From: Moniliella sp. 'wahieum'
Taxonomy: Eukaryota > Basidiomycota > Moniliellomycetes > Moniliellales > Moniliellaceae
Assembly (NCBI GenBank): GCA_003971905.1
Contig: RSEE01000022.1
Location: 62,001-126,000, forward strand
Reading direction: 5' to 3'
DNA: 64,000 nt
The position numbers were made by a program, and so were the translations under genes. Of this stretch, positions 35,838-46,438 are shown piece by piece (position 1 is the first letter of the stretch; every line of letters begins with the position of its first letter). Under the pieces are notes generated by a model. It was not told the origin of the DNA, searched no databases, and was given only the letters and a program-made list of their open reading frames with translations.

Positions 35838-36702
35838 ATGTCAGCTGCCACCAAGCCCACCCGCACCGTGTCGGTCCGTGAGGCCACACCGGCCGACATC
35901 CCCACCATCCTTGGCTTTGTGCTCGTGCCCCCCCCCCGCGCACGTGTATGCCGTGTCCTGCGCCTGCTGCTAACCACCCAACCCCTTGTGGCCTTCCTTG
36001 TCTTGTCTTCTCTTGTTTTGCCTGGTCGTGGCTTGGGCAGATCAAGGACCTGGCAATCTACGAAAAGGAGCCCGACGCGGCCAAGGCCACCCCCGAACTC
36101 ATCCAGACCAACGTGTTTGACAAGGAATACGCGCATGTCATCTTGGCCGAGCACGAGGGCAAGCCCGTGGGCATGGCGCTGGTACGTTGGATTTGTCGCC
36201 CGTGGCCCGTAGCCTGTGGACTGTGGCCTGTGCTCAACTCGGAATCCAGCCAACTGACCCTCTGCTGCAGTACTTCTTCACCTTCTCTACCTGGACGGGC
36301 AAGCCAAGCCTGTACCTGGAGGACCTTTATGTCGGTGAAAGCGAGCGCAGTACGTCTGCTTCCTCCCCCTCTGCTCTTCCTACGACGTGTGTGGTTGGCG
36401 AGCCGCTGCTGACCTCGTGTGTGTGTGTGTGTGTGTGTGTGTATGTTTTGGTGTTGGTTTTGGTTTTGGGTTTGTCTGTATCGTTGTGCTCAGACCTGGG
36501 GGTGGGCAAGACGCTGTTCCGGCAGCTGGGCAAGATTGCCGAGGCCAAGGACTGCCAGCGGGTGGAATGGTCGGTGCTGACGTGGAATGCGCCCGCGCTG
36601 GCATTTTACGAAAAAGTGCTGGGCGCAACGCGCATGGAGGAGTGGCGCCAAATGCGCCTCGAGACGCAGGGCATCCAGCGCCTCCAGACGCTGGGGCTGT
36701 AA
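35838..36702 (+). CDS. Spermidine/spermine-type N-acetyltransferase (GNAT)
   Basis: Four exons with intact frames: 35838-35918, 36041-36181, 36271-36349 and 36494-36702, giving 169 residues. SVREATPADIPTILGFI begins the fold. YFFTFSTWTGKPSLYLEDLYV is the strand pair typical of SSAT/SAT2-like diamine acetyltransferases. LGVGKTLFRQLGKIA occupies the acetyl-CoA loop, followed by VLTWNAPALAFYEK. These enzymes move an acetyl group from acetyl-CoA to polyamines or related amines; the substrate cannot be read from sequence. Introns (122, 89 and 144 bp) are canonical, and the last contains a GT microsatellite. This is one of the longer multi-exon genes here without a frame break. Confidence 0.8.
36417..36441. 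repeat. GT dinucleotide repeat inside an intron
   Basis: About twelve GT units in the third intron of the acetyltransferase gene. Confidence 0.9.
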
Positions 36703-37239
36703 CGTATAACGTGTAAAACGTGTAACATGAACTGCGTCCATTCGTGGATCATGCACATGCGCCCGCGAGGCGGAACCGTCCTCACATGTCACACCAAAAT
36801 GCATCGGCACGGCCGTCGCGCTGCCACGCCACCGTGGGGACCGAGGAGGAAAGGCAGACAGAAGACACAGCGCCAGCCGCGGTAGAGGCGGCCAGCGGCA
36901 GACGGCAAGCGGCAGCACCAGCAGACCCATCCCGATGGCTGCGAAGGCACGGGTGCACGGGCCAGGTGGGGGTGCGAGTGAATGTTTCAAGTGGATAATC
37001 AGGGGGTTTTGGGTGCTGCGCTCATCGACACTCAGGCCGCTGCCATAAGTCACTAGTCATCGATCATCTCTGCCACGGTCAGGCGAAAACGAGGCGGGTG
37101 GTGTTTGGGCGCACCAGACAGATCTCTGCGTTGCGGCCCCCTCACCCTCATCTCCCCCACCCCCATCCCTGCCGCCTCCTCGCTCCTGACGCCTGACGCA
37201 CCCACGCCTCACCCTGCTGGGAGTCTACGTTGCGGCCGC
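36703..37239. other. Intergenic with AACGTG-type words
   Basis: Just past the acetyltransferase stop lie AACGTATAACGTGTAAAACGTG words (36703-36727), and CACTAGTCATCGATCATC lies near 37051-37068. No gene is seen; this is the likely NPC1 promoter. Confidence 0.45.
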
Positions 37240-40200
37240 GATGAGCCTCCCATCTCGCCCCGTTGCTGCGCAAGCGACCGCCAGGCACATGCGCCATGAA
37301 GGGACTGTGCGGCAAGACGAGCTTGTTTGCCCCCGAGCTTCCGTGTGCGGTGGACCAGGTTGCAGCCGAAGAGGTATGTAGTTCTCGTGTGTTTCCCCCC
37401 CTTCTTGATGTGACGTTCGCCGCGCTGACTGAGGGGACCGTGTCGTGCCTACGCCGTCTGGCCAGCCCGACAGTGCGCTGCGCGCGCTGTTGGTGGACGT
37501 GTGTGGCGCCGAGTTTGCCTCGGGCCCCGTGTGCGTGAGCAGGGCCAAGTGGAGACCTTGGCGGGCAACCTGGAGCAAGCTTCGCCTCTCATTTCGTCCT
37601 GTCCGGCCTGCAGCAACAACTTTCGTCAATTTTGGTGCGCGTTTACCTGTTCCCCCTCGCAGGGCCAGTTTCTCACTGTCGCCGAGGCAGGCGATCGAGG
37701 GCCGGGACGCGGTGAAGCGGGTCAACTATTTTGTCTCGGATCAGTTCCGTCAGGGCTTTTACGAGTCGTGCAAGAACGTGCAGTTCGGCGCGACGAATGG
37801 GTTTGCCATGGACCTGATTGGCGGCGGCGCACGTAGTGCCGATGAGTTTCTCGCGTACATGGGGCAGGAACGACCGCTTCTCGGGTCCCCCTTCCCAAAT
37901 CGACTTTCCGCATCACGCACAGCACCTTGTCTCAGCGTTCAACTTGACCACGGCCTTGGCCCAAGCGCCCCCCTCGCCGTTTGACCCCCCAGCGCGTAAC
38001 TGTTCCAGTGGAGATTGGGCTCGCGTTTGTGCCTGTGTGGACTGCCCCGATGTATGTACCTCGCTCCCGGACGTGCCGGCTCCTTCGGAAGAGCAAGAGT
38101 GCAAGTTGTTTGCCTGGCCTTGTACCCAATTGGCAGTGACGATGGTGTACTTTTTCCTTCTCTTTCTCTTCTGGGCTGGGTTCCGCTGGACACGGTCGGG
38201 CACGCGCGCTACCAAGTCTGTGGTACGAAGCGAGCGCGAGCGCGACCGCAGTGCGTCCCCGAGCAGCACGGGCCCTCGCTGCCTCCTCCTCCTTTGAGCC
38301 GGGACGAAACGGAAGACTCTTGCTCCAGTGCGCTTGGCTCCGACGAAGCCGACGGACGATCGAGTGGTCTTGAGCGTCCGAAGCCGGCGCGTGGTTGAAC
38401 CCGCTTCCGTCGCAGCAGCCGGCGGTCGATGCGATTCAGCGCTGGCTCAGCGTGCCATGTACACTGTCGGTCTCGTATCGGCGAGCCACCCATGGTCGAC
38501 CATGGCGGTGGCGTGTGTCTTGCTCGCGGTGGCCAACCTGGGCTGGTTGCAGTTCGCGTCGAGACGGACCCGGTCCGGCTCTGGGTCGCGCCCAACTCGA
38601 CAGCCAAGAATGAAAAGGACTTTTTTGATGCCCACTTTGGTCCGTTTTACAAGACGGAGCAACTGTTTGTCACGGACCAAGCCGCCGCCGGATTTTACCG
38701 CCACACCCGACCCGCTGGAGCCGACAATGCGATCGAAGACTTGCCGCGCGTGCTGACCTGGGAGCGGCTGCAGTGGGGGCCGACGTCGAGGCGGAGATCC
38801 GGGCGCTGCGGGCCGGCCGAACGGGACGAAGTGGGAGCAAGTATGCTTTGCGCCAAGTGGAGCGGGAGGGCGTGTGTGGTGCAAAGCATCCTGGGCTACT
38901 TTTCCGACGACCTCGCCCGAGCGGGCGTGACCAAGCACAACTGGCCCCACATGCTCAACCAGTGCGCCTCGCACCCGGCCGGTGCTTGCCCGCGTTTGGC
39001 CAGCCACTCAAACCCAATCTGGTTCTGGGCGGCATTCCCATCGAAGCGCCGCCCTCGGAAGCGCGCGCGTTGGTTGGCACCTGGGTCTGGCCAACAGTCT
39101 CAACCAGACCACGCTCCACCGCGCCGAAACGTGGGAACGTGCACTGCAGGCGTTCCTGCTCGACTTGTCGGGCAATGTGCCAACGGTACCCTGCGCCATC
39201 CCTTGGCTCGCGCGCCGAGCAGCTGGGCTTGCACGTCTCTTTTAGCACGGGTGTCAGCCTCGAGGAGGAGATCTCCTCTAGCACCAATACCGACACGGGC
39301 ATCGTAGCACTGAGTTACGTTTTGATGCTTTTGTACGCCTCGTTCGCCTTGGGCGGCGGGTACGTGCCCGCGCACACGGTGGATGCAGCGGGCCAGATGG
39401 TGCGCACGACCTGGTGGGGTGACGTCAAGGCGGCGGTATCCTGTCGCCCGGGCGGCATTCGTCTCACGGACGATGCGCTAGACGGGCAGGATGCAGAAGC
39501 GGATGCACGGGCTCGGCTTGTGGCTGTTTCTTGTTCGTTCCAAGGTGATGCTGGGTCTGTTTGGCATCTTGATCGTGCTGGTTGCGATTTCGTCGGCGGT
39601 GGGAATCTGGTCGGCGCTGGGGGTGCAGGTGACGCTGGTGATTGCCGAAGTCATCCCTTTCTCGTGCTTGCCGTCGGCGTCGACAACATTTTCCTTCTCA
39701 GCAACGAGATGGACCGCCAAACACATTGGCCAGTACCAGCAACCCGTACTATGACACGGTGCGGGACGAGGAAGATGCGTGCCAGTTGGGGGGGGAAATG
39801 AGGCGGATGCGACGCAGTCGGGGTACGCACCTGCGGAGCCCATGCCGGCCTACCATCTCTCGGCGGAGGAAAGGGCGGCACGAGCCTTGGCACGCATTGG
39901 ACCGTCGATCGTGTTGAGTGTGTCGATCCAAGTGAGCGCATTCTTGTTGGGCGCACTGGTGCCGATGCCGGCGGTGCGAAACTTTACCCTGTACGCCGCC
40001 GGCAGCATGGCGATTGCCGCCGTGTTGCACTGCAACTGTGTTTGTCGCTGCGCTTGCGCTGGATGCGCGTCGAACCGAGAGTGGGCGGGTGGACTGTTGG
40101 CCTTGTGCGCACGCGCGCAAGCCGTTTCCCCGCCGCTCGCTCGAAGCGCTCTCCGTGAGCTCCAACACGGACCTGGTCCAGGAAAGTTGGCTGGCGCACT

Positions 40201-41807
40201 TTATCCGAGAAACGTATGCTCCCTTCTTGTTCGGCCTGCGGTCAAGCGCATTGCGCTTGCCGTGTTTGTCGTGATGGGCGCCAAGTCCATCATGCTCACG
40301 CACCGAATCAGCATGGGCCTCGACCACGGCTGGCGCTTCCGCCGGCCTCGTACCTGCGCGAGTACTTTGATTCGGTCGATACCTGGCTCGATGTCGGACC
40401 GCCGGTGTACTTTGTCGAGTGGCGGGCGGATACCAAGTTCCGTTATGTGCAGCGCCAACTGTGTGCTCGGTTTACGACGTGTGCGCCGTTTTCGGTGGCC
40501 AACACGTTGGAAGGCGAGCGGAAGCGGCCCGAGTCGTCCTACCTCATCGAGCCGGCGGCCAGTTTTGACGATTTTTTCCAATGCTCAACCGGCGATTGAC
40601 AGCTGCTGCCGCGTGCGGATCAATGAGCCGAGCCGGTTTGTTCGCCGCGCGACTCGGAGTTTGCGTGCCGGCCGTGCTTTGAAGGAAGAGAGTACAACAC
40701 TACCCTCCAGGGCCTGCCCGAGGGGGACGAGTTTATGATGTTCCTACGCCACTGGCTCAGCAGCCCCACCACCGCCGAGTGTCCCCTGGCCGGCGCGCCG
40801 CGTCCTACTCGTCGGCCATCAGCCTCAAGCGCAGCAACTTGACCGTCAAAGAACCGCTGTTGGACCAGGGCCTGAGCGCGCCCCTGCTGGACCTGACGCC
40901 GGGGGCATGGACCGGCCCACAACCGGACCGCGAGGACCGCAAGTTGAACGTGTATGCCTCCCACTTCCGCACCTCGCACGTACCGCTTCGGTCGCAAGCC
41001 GACTTTATCAATGCGCTCAAGGCCGCGCGTCGGATTGCCAAGGCGACGAGCGAGCGGTCGGGGGTGGGCTGTTTGCCTACTCGCTCTTCCACCCGTTCTT
41101 TGACCAGTACCTGCACCTGGGCTCGTTGACAGTGCAAGTGCTGGGCTCGGCGGCGGTGGCCATCTTTGGGATCAGCTTTGTGGTGCTGGGGTGCTGGCGC
41201 ACGGCGGCGGTGATCCTGGTGTGTGTCGCCTCGACGCTGCTGGGCGTGGTGGGCGCGATGGGCCGGTCGGGGATCGAGTTCAATGCGCTGACGCTGGTCA
41301 CTTGAGTGTGTGCGCGGCGATTGGGGTCGAGTTTTGTGCGCACGTCGCCAAGGCATTCATGCGTGCGCCGGGGCCGCTATTGGGCGCGCGGACGCGGGCC
41401 GCAGCGACGCGGCGCGGGCGCAGAAGGAGCGCGACGCACGCGTGCAGGCGGCGGTGGGGGATGTGGGCGCGGCGGTGATCACGGGCATCACGGGGACGAA
41501 GCTGGTGGGGCTGTCGGTGCTGTGGTGTACGCATCGGAGCTGCTCAAGCTGTACTATGCGGATGTGGATGGCGCTGGTCCAGCTGGGCGTGGTGCATGGG
41601 CTGGTGCTGCTGCCGGTGCGTGCTGCTGTCGTTCTAGGGGGTGTGGGCTATGCGGGTGCGGAGGACGAGAGCGAGGTGCGGCGGCGGCTGCTGCGCGCGC
41701 AGGACAGCAATGCGTGCCGCCCTTTGCCGACGACGGCGGGGCGGAGGAGGAGGAGGCGAGGGGGGGGCGTAGCAATAAATGCGTCCTGGGGCAGCGTGGG
41801 AAAATGA
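37240..41807 (+). CDS. NCR1: Niemann-Pick C1 sterol transporter (NPC1/Ncr1), frame-broken
   Basis: The N-terminal sterol-binding domain shows CAMKGLCGKTSLFAPELPC, LLVDVCGAEFASGPVC and SSCPACSNNFRQFWCAFTCS. In the middle, VLAVGVDNIFLLSNEMDR and ARALARIGPSIVLSVSIQ come from the sterol-sensing domain region. The late segments GVEFCAHVAKAF and VVHGLVLLPV match the last helices. Ncr1/NPC1 exports sterol from the vacuole or lysosome lumen through its membrane. Total length fits a protein of about 1300 residues with a few introns; the first intron starts at the GTATGT near 37374. At least ten frame changes occur across 4.5 kb, with all signature segments kept, as for other genes here. The signal peptide lies near or upstream of the ATG at 37241 and is not resolved; the stop near 41807 is approximate. 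Confidence 0.85.
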
Positions 41808-42088
41808 AACGTGTATGTAGTGCGTCCCAGCCGGTTCTGCCGGCTATCTCAGATCTCAGATCTCAGATCGCACCCCCAGCTGCCCCGCAGCCCCAGGGGC
41901 GGCACGGGCCAGTGTGCGTGCGCCGCCTCGCCAGTCCCTGCTCGGCCCACCCGGCCCACCCGGCCCGTGCCACGCCAGCCCAGCCCCCTGGCCGCAGCAC
42001 TCGGGCAGCGCCGGGCCTTTCACCTCTGCGTTGCTCCTTCTCCACCTCCATCTCCATCCCCCTCCCCCTCCCCCATCCCTCCCCCACC
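41808..42088. other. Short intergenic region
   Basis: Between NPC1 and YHM2. A TCAGATC heptad run (AGATCTC, AGATCTC, AGATCGC) lies at 41848-41870. Confidence 0.5.
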
Positions 42089-43087
42089 ATGGCTCCCCCC
42101 CAGCAAGGCGGCGCCTTCTCCTGGTCCAATGTCGCCGTCGGCGCACGATGAACATGTTCGAGGTCACCACGCTGGGCCAGCCGTTCGAAGATCAAGACCC
42201 AGATGGCCTCGAACCGGTCCCAGTCGATGGCCCAGGCGCTCAAGACGGTGTGGTCGCGCGGCGGCGTGTTTGGTTTCTACCAGGGCCTGATTCCCTGGGC
42301 CTGGATCGAAGCGTCGACCAAGGGCGCCGTGCTGATCTGGACCTCGTCCGGGATTGAAACCTGCGTCGCGCTCGGCTGGCCTGGCGCCCGCCTGGGCCGG
42401 CCTTCGGCGGCATGGGCGGCGGTGTGGCACAGGCGTATGCCACCATGGGCTTCACCACCAGTATGAAGACGGCGAGATTACGCGCAGCAAGCAGGCTGCT
42501 GCCGGAGCCCACCGCCTCGACCTGGGCGCTCTTTGCCGACATTTACCGCCGCGAGGGCATCCGGGGCATCAACAAGGGTGTCAACGCGGTCGCCTTCCGC
42601 CAGATGACCAACTGGGGCAGCCGCATGGGCTTTGCCCGTCTCGCCGAAGCTCCCGTACGCTCCTTGTCGGGCAAGGGCCCCAATGACAAGTTGACGGCCG
42701 TGGAGCGGATTGCCTGCTCGTCGATTGGCGGCACGCTGGCCACGTGGAACCAGCCGATCGAGGTGATTCGGGTAGAGATGCAGTCGATGGCCAAGGACGC
42801 CAATCGCCCAGCAACATGACCATCGCTAGCACGGCCAAGTACATTTACAGCCAAAACGGTATCCTCGGTCTGTACCGCGGCGTGACGCCCCGGATTTGCT
42901 TGGGCATCTGGCAAACGGTCCGTCTCCTTCCCTCTTCCCTCTTGCCTCTTCCCTCTGTCGCGCTGCCTGCCGCCTTGGCTCGTCCTGACCCCCTGACCCT
43001 TTCCCTATTGTTTTTTGTCTGGCTCAGATCTGCATGGTCACGCTCGCGGACTATGTCAAAGAGTTTATCGCGGCCAAGAGCCCGTAG
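42089..43087 (+). CDS. YHM2: Mitochondrial citrate/oxoglutarate carrier Yhm2
   Basis: Follows yeast Yhm2 closely: [78 protein letters not shown] and NWGSRMGF, then [33 protein letters not shown] and [13 protein letters not shown]. It exchanges citrate for oxoglutarate across the inner membrane and helps supply cytosolic NADPH; this role is known for the yeast protein. The intron at 42918-43027 (GTCCGT donor, CTGAC branch, CTCAG acceptor) splits the last two segments. Frame changes are needed near 42150, 42190, 42345-42400 and 42815. The stop is TAG at 43085-43087. Confidence 0.92.
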
Positions 43088-45019
43088 ACGCGCCCGACGC
43101 TTTTCCCCGGGACAGGTTGGGCCGCACATGCGTCGCAGCCAGCTGTCCCTGAAAAGTGCCCCCCCCCTGCTCCCTTCCTCCCGGTAATGGTCACTCGTAC
43201 CCCAGCCATCCACGCGCCCTCGGGGTTGGCCACCAGGCTTGTGCGCAGTGCCGGCCAGAGTCGTAGCAGCACACACGGTTGCTCTCTATATCACGCTTCG
43301 GCCTTGTCTGCTGGAGGAAACGCGGGTGAGGCAAGGAGCGGAGGTAGGAAGCAATGATAGAGACTAGATACGCGGTACCCTGTGCCGCCCATCGACCCAT
43401 TCCTGTACTGGCGCTGGGCTTGCTTGGCCCAGCATGTTGAGCGACATGGGTGGCTGGGGATTGGGGCCCAACGTGCCTTTAAACTCACGCTTGCACCCAC
43501 GGACGGGCACGTGTACCCCGCCCCGCCGGGCCCGGGCGCACGGCACGCCGGAGAGGGGCACAAGGTGGCTCGGTCCTCAATTCAGATCCGGGTTGCCAAT
43601 GCCTTGCGGTGGGGGGTGGAAGGGGAGAGCGTAGGACGTGAGATGGCCCGTAACCAGCAAGCGGCTTAGGCCGGGTCGCAGGTTTGACGTTTGCGGTGCT
43701 TGATGCTTGATGCTCTTGCAGCTACGAAGCGGATGAAGTACGTGAAGTGCGCACAGTGCGCATGGGGGGAGGCATGGGGAGACAGGTAGAAGGGCAAGCG
43801 GATCGGGTGGGCACGCGATGAGCAGCACGATCGCGCGTCTGCCATCTGCTCCGGAGGGCATCTGCGTCCCGAGTGCCGAGTGCCGAGTACGGGGCGCTGA
43901 GACCGAGTCGAGGACTCCGAACTCCGCTCCCGCAAAGTGGTACGTAACGCGCCAGGCATCCAGAGGATCAGCGGAACTGGATCTTGGGCACCGCAAGGGC
44001 ACGCTGTCACCTGCGAATCTAAGAGGACTATGGCTGGGCCGGCAGCTGGTACCTGGGACCTGGGACGAATGACTAGTGAGTTGGTGCGTTGCCAGCGGCC
44101 CACATACCAACGGGATCTCGTCCCCCACCCCAGGGCCTGCAGCGGAGCTGAACCCGATCCATTGCGCGCGACGAGCCATCTGCGTCCGGTGGGCCGGCCC
44201 GGGCGTGCGGGGAGCGAGGGCTGGTGTGCCTTCCAGGAGGTGGGTAGGCAGGGAGGTAGGTAGACAGGTAGACAGATGGGGAGGTGGGGAGGTAGGGAGG
44301 GGAGGAAGCAGTGGGAAAGCACCCGCACCAGTACCAGTACCAGCACCAGGTCCGCTGGCCATACGGGCCTAACCCAAAGCCATGCCGGGTCTCGCTTGAC
44401 TCTCCGCGTGGCCAACTGCCGAGTGGAGACACGCCCCTGGGCTCAGCACGAAAATGAGTTGCCATGGGGAAATTCGTTGCGTCCGACCTGATCCACTCGT
44501 CTCAAAGTGCGACGAGGCAGGGGGAAAGCGGAGGGTGGGGGAGCAAGAAGCGGAAGAAGAGAGAGTTCATGAAGGAGATGGGGATGGGAAGGCGAGGAGA
44601 GTGAGAAGGGGGAGGGGACTGGAATTGGGGGTAGGGGATGGAGGGGGGGTGCAGTGAAAAGCGGGCGAAGTACCAGAATGGGGGAATGGGGGGGGGGCTA
44701 GCTAGCTGGCACGAACGGATGGCGGACGGCGGAAGGCGCACTGACCCGACCCGTGCCGGGAGGGAAGAGGGCCAGGTTGCTAGCGCCCCATCCTGGGTCC
44801 TCCCAGGTCCCTTTGAAACAGGGTCAGCTTAGGCGGGAGAGGTGGTGAGGATGAAGGAGAGGAATCAGAGACGCCAGGGACAGGTGGTAAGGCTCATCCA
44901 TGCCAAGCAATGAGGGGTAGGGGGGGGGCACGAGGGAAATGGAGGCGGAGGCGGAGACAGAGGTGGAAGTGGAAGTGGAAGTGGAGGTGGAGGTGGAGGT
45001 GGGAGCGAGCGGGGCGACC
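43088..45019. other. Intergenic, 1.9 kb without a recognisable gene
   Basis: Minus-strand frames up to 261 residues (44362-43577) are Pro/Ser-rich antisense-like sequence with no domain. Short repeats are GTGCCGA (43880-43896), ACCAGT (44326-44346) and the Gly-codon-like GGAGGT/GGAAGT run just 3' of the Rac gene. Confidence 0.5.
44938..45002. repeat. GGAGGC/GGAAGT/GGAGGT hexamer run
   Basis: Imperfect six-base tandem units immediately downstream of the Rac1 stop codon. Confidence 0.8.
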
Positions 45020-45667
45020 TTATAGAATGCGGCAATTGTTCTTCTTTCTTTGCTTTCGCGGGGCCGGTGCGAGGACGGAGCGGATGGCCTCGTCAAACAC
45101 GCCTTGAGACCCTTTTGGGTCAAGGCGGAGCACTCCATGTACTTGATCGCACCAATCTCGCGTGCCAGCTGGGAGCCCTGGGCAAAAGTAAGCGGCGCCA
45201 TGCGGCGCTCGCGCAGCTTGACAATCGTCTCTGGATCGTCGCGCAGGTCGAGCTTGGTGCCGACGAGCAAGGCCGGCACCTGGGGCGCATGGTGGGTGAT
45301 CTCGGGCCACCACTTGGTCTTGACATTCTCAAACGACGGCGGCGACACGAGGCTAAAGCAGATCAAAAACACATCGGTCTGGGGTAGCTGAGCGGGCGCA
45401 GGCGGTCGTAGTCCTCCTGCCCGGCCGTGTCCCACAGGCCCAGCACGACGGGCTTGCCGTCGACCATGACCTGGGCCGAGTAGTTTTCAAAAATCGTGGG
45501 CAGGTACTCGCCGGGAAAGGCATTGGTGGTGTAGGAGATCAGCAGCACGTCGCACGTCTTCCGACCGCGCCGTCGCGAGACGACGCCTGGCGTTGCGGGG
45601 GGGGGGGGGGGGAGTCAGCGGCACAGGGGGGGGCGGGCGGGAGGCACGCACACTTGATGGTCTGCAT
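45020..45667 (-). CDS. RAC1: Rho-family GTPase Rac1
   Basis: Exon 1 (45667-45652) encodes MQTIK and the first base of Cys. The intron is 45651-45587 (GTGCGT donor, GCTGAC branch, CCAG acceptor). Exon 2 carries the P-loop GDGAVGKTC (disturbed by small indels), [17 protein letters not shown] (switch I), [18 protein letters not shown] (switch II), [31 protein letters not shown] and [11 protein letters not shown], ending with the CaaX box CRIL after [21 protein letters not shown] is Rac-like rather than Cdc42-like. In smuts Rac1 drives polarised hyphal growth through PAK kinases and NADPH oxidase. Breaks are near 45565, 45385 and 45115. The last residue Leu predicts geranylgeranylation. Confidence 0.93.
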
Positions 45668-46438
45668 CGGGGCAGTGGGAGAGGGGGGGGCGGCGGCGGC
45701 GGTGGCGGCGGTGGCTGGGGGCGGCTGCTGGCGGGCAGAGCAGAGCAGAGTGTGCTGTGTGCTGCTGTGTGTGCGTGTGTGCCCCCCGCCGTCTGGGCCG
45801 ACTGGTGCGCGCGCCGCATGCACGCCCTGGGCCGCCACAGGCGCCATGCGTCCGCCCGCGCCCTGCCGCATGGTGCAGGCACCGCGACACTGGCCCTGCG
45901 CCACGCCCCCCGCGCCCAGCGCCCCCCTGCCCCGCCATCGCCGCCGGGGCAGCGGCACGGCGCCGTGTGTGCCGCATGCGGACGCTCTGCGTGGTTTCCA
46001 ATGTTTCATGGGCGTGGTATTGGGCGCAGCGCTCTGGCTGAGCTCAGCCACCCGCCTGGCCTGCGGTGTATAACGCGGGGTGTACGAAAGACGTCTGTGC
46101 TCCACCCGGCAACGTCGTCGACGCGCTCCCAGACGCAGCGGAGCCCATGGCCAGGAGGGGAGGCGTGTGTTGCGCTGTCGCTGACAAGGGCTGGAGAGGC
46201 AGCCCACTCGAGACGGGCAGGAGGCGCGAGAGGGAGACGCAGAGGGCGGGGCAGAATGCATGCTCGCTGTGTGGGTTGTGGGCGGGTTGGTCCATCAGGC
46301 GAGGGCGGAGGCGGGCATAGGACACAACCGATATGTGCTGCAGGGGGGCAGGGGCTGTTCCATGGCGTTGGCCAGCCGCAGAGCAGAGAGGCGTTAAGGA
46401 CCAGAGCGCCGCCGCCTCCAGCGCCGCGCCCCCCCGCC
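45668..46438. other. Divergent promoter region (RAC1 / Msb1-like gene)
   Basis: About 770 bp, very GC-rich. The 471-residue plus frame 45593-47008 that crosses it starts antisense to RAC1 and has no domain; I take it as a chance frame. Confidence 0.5.
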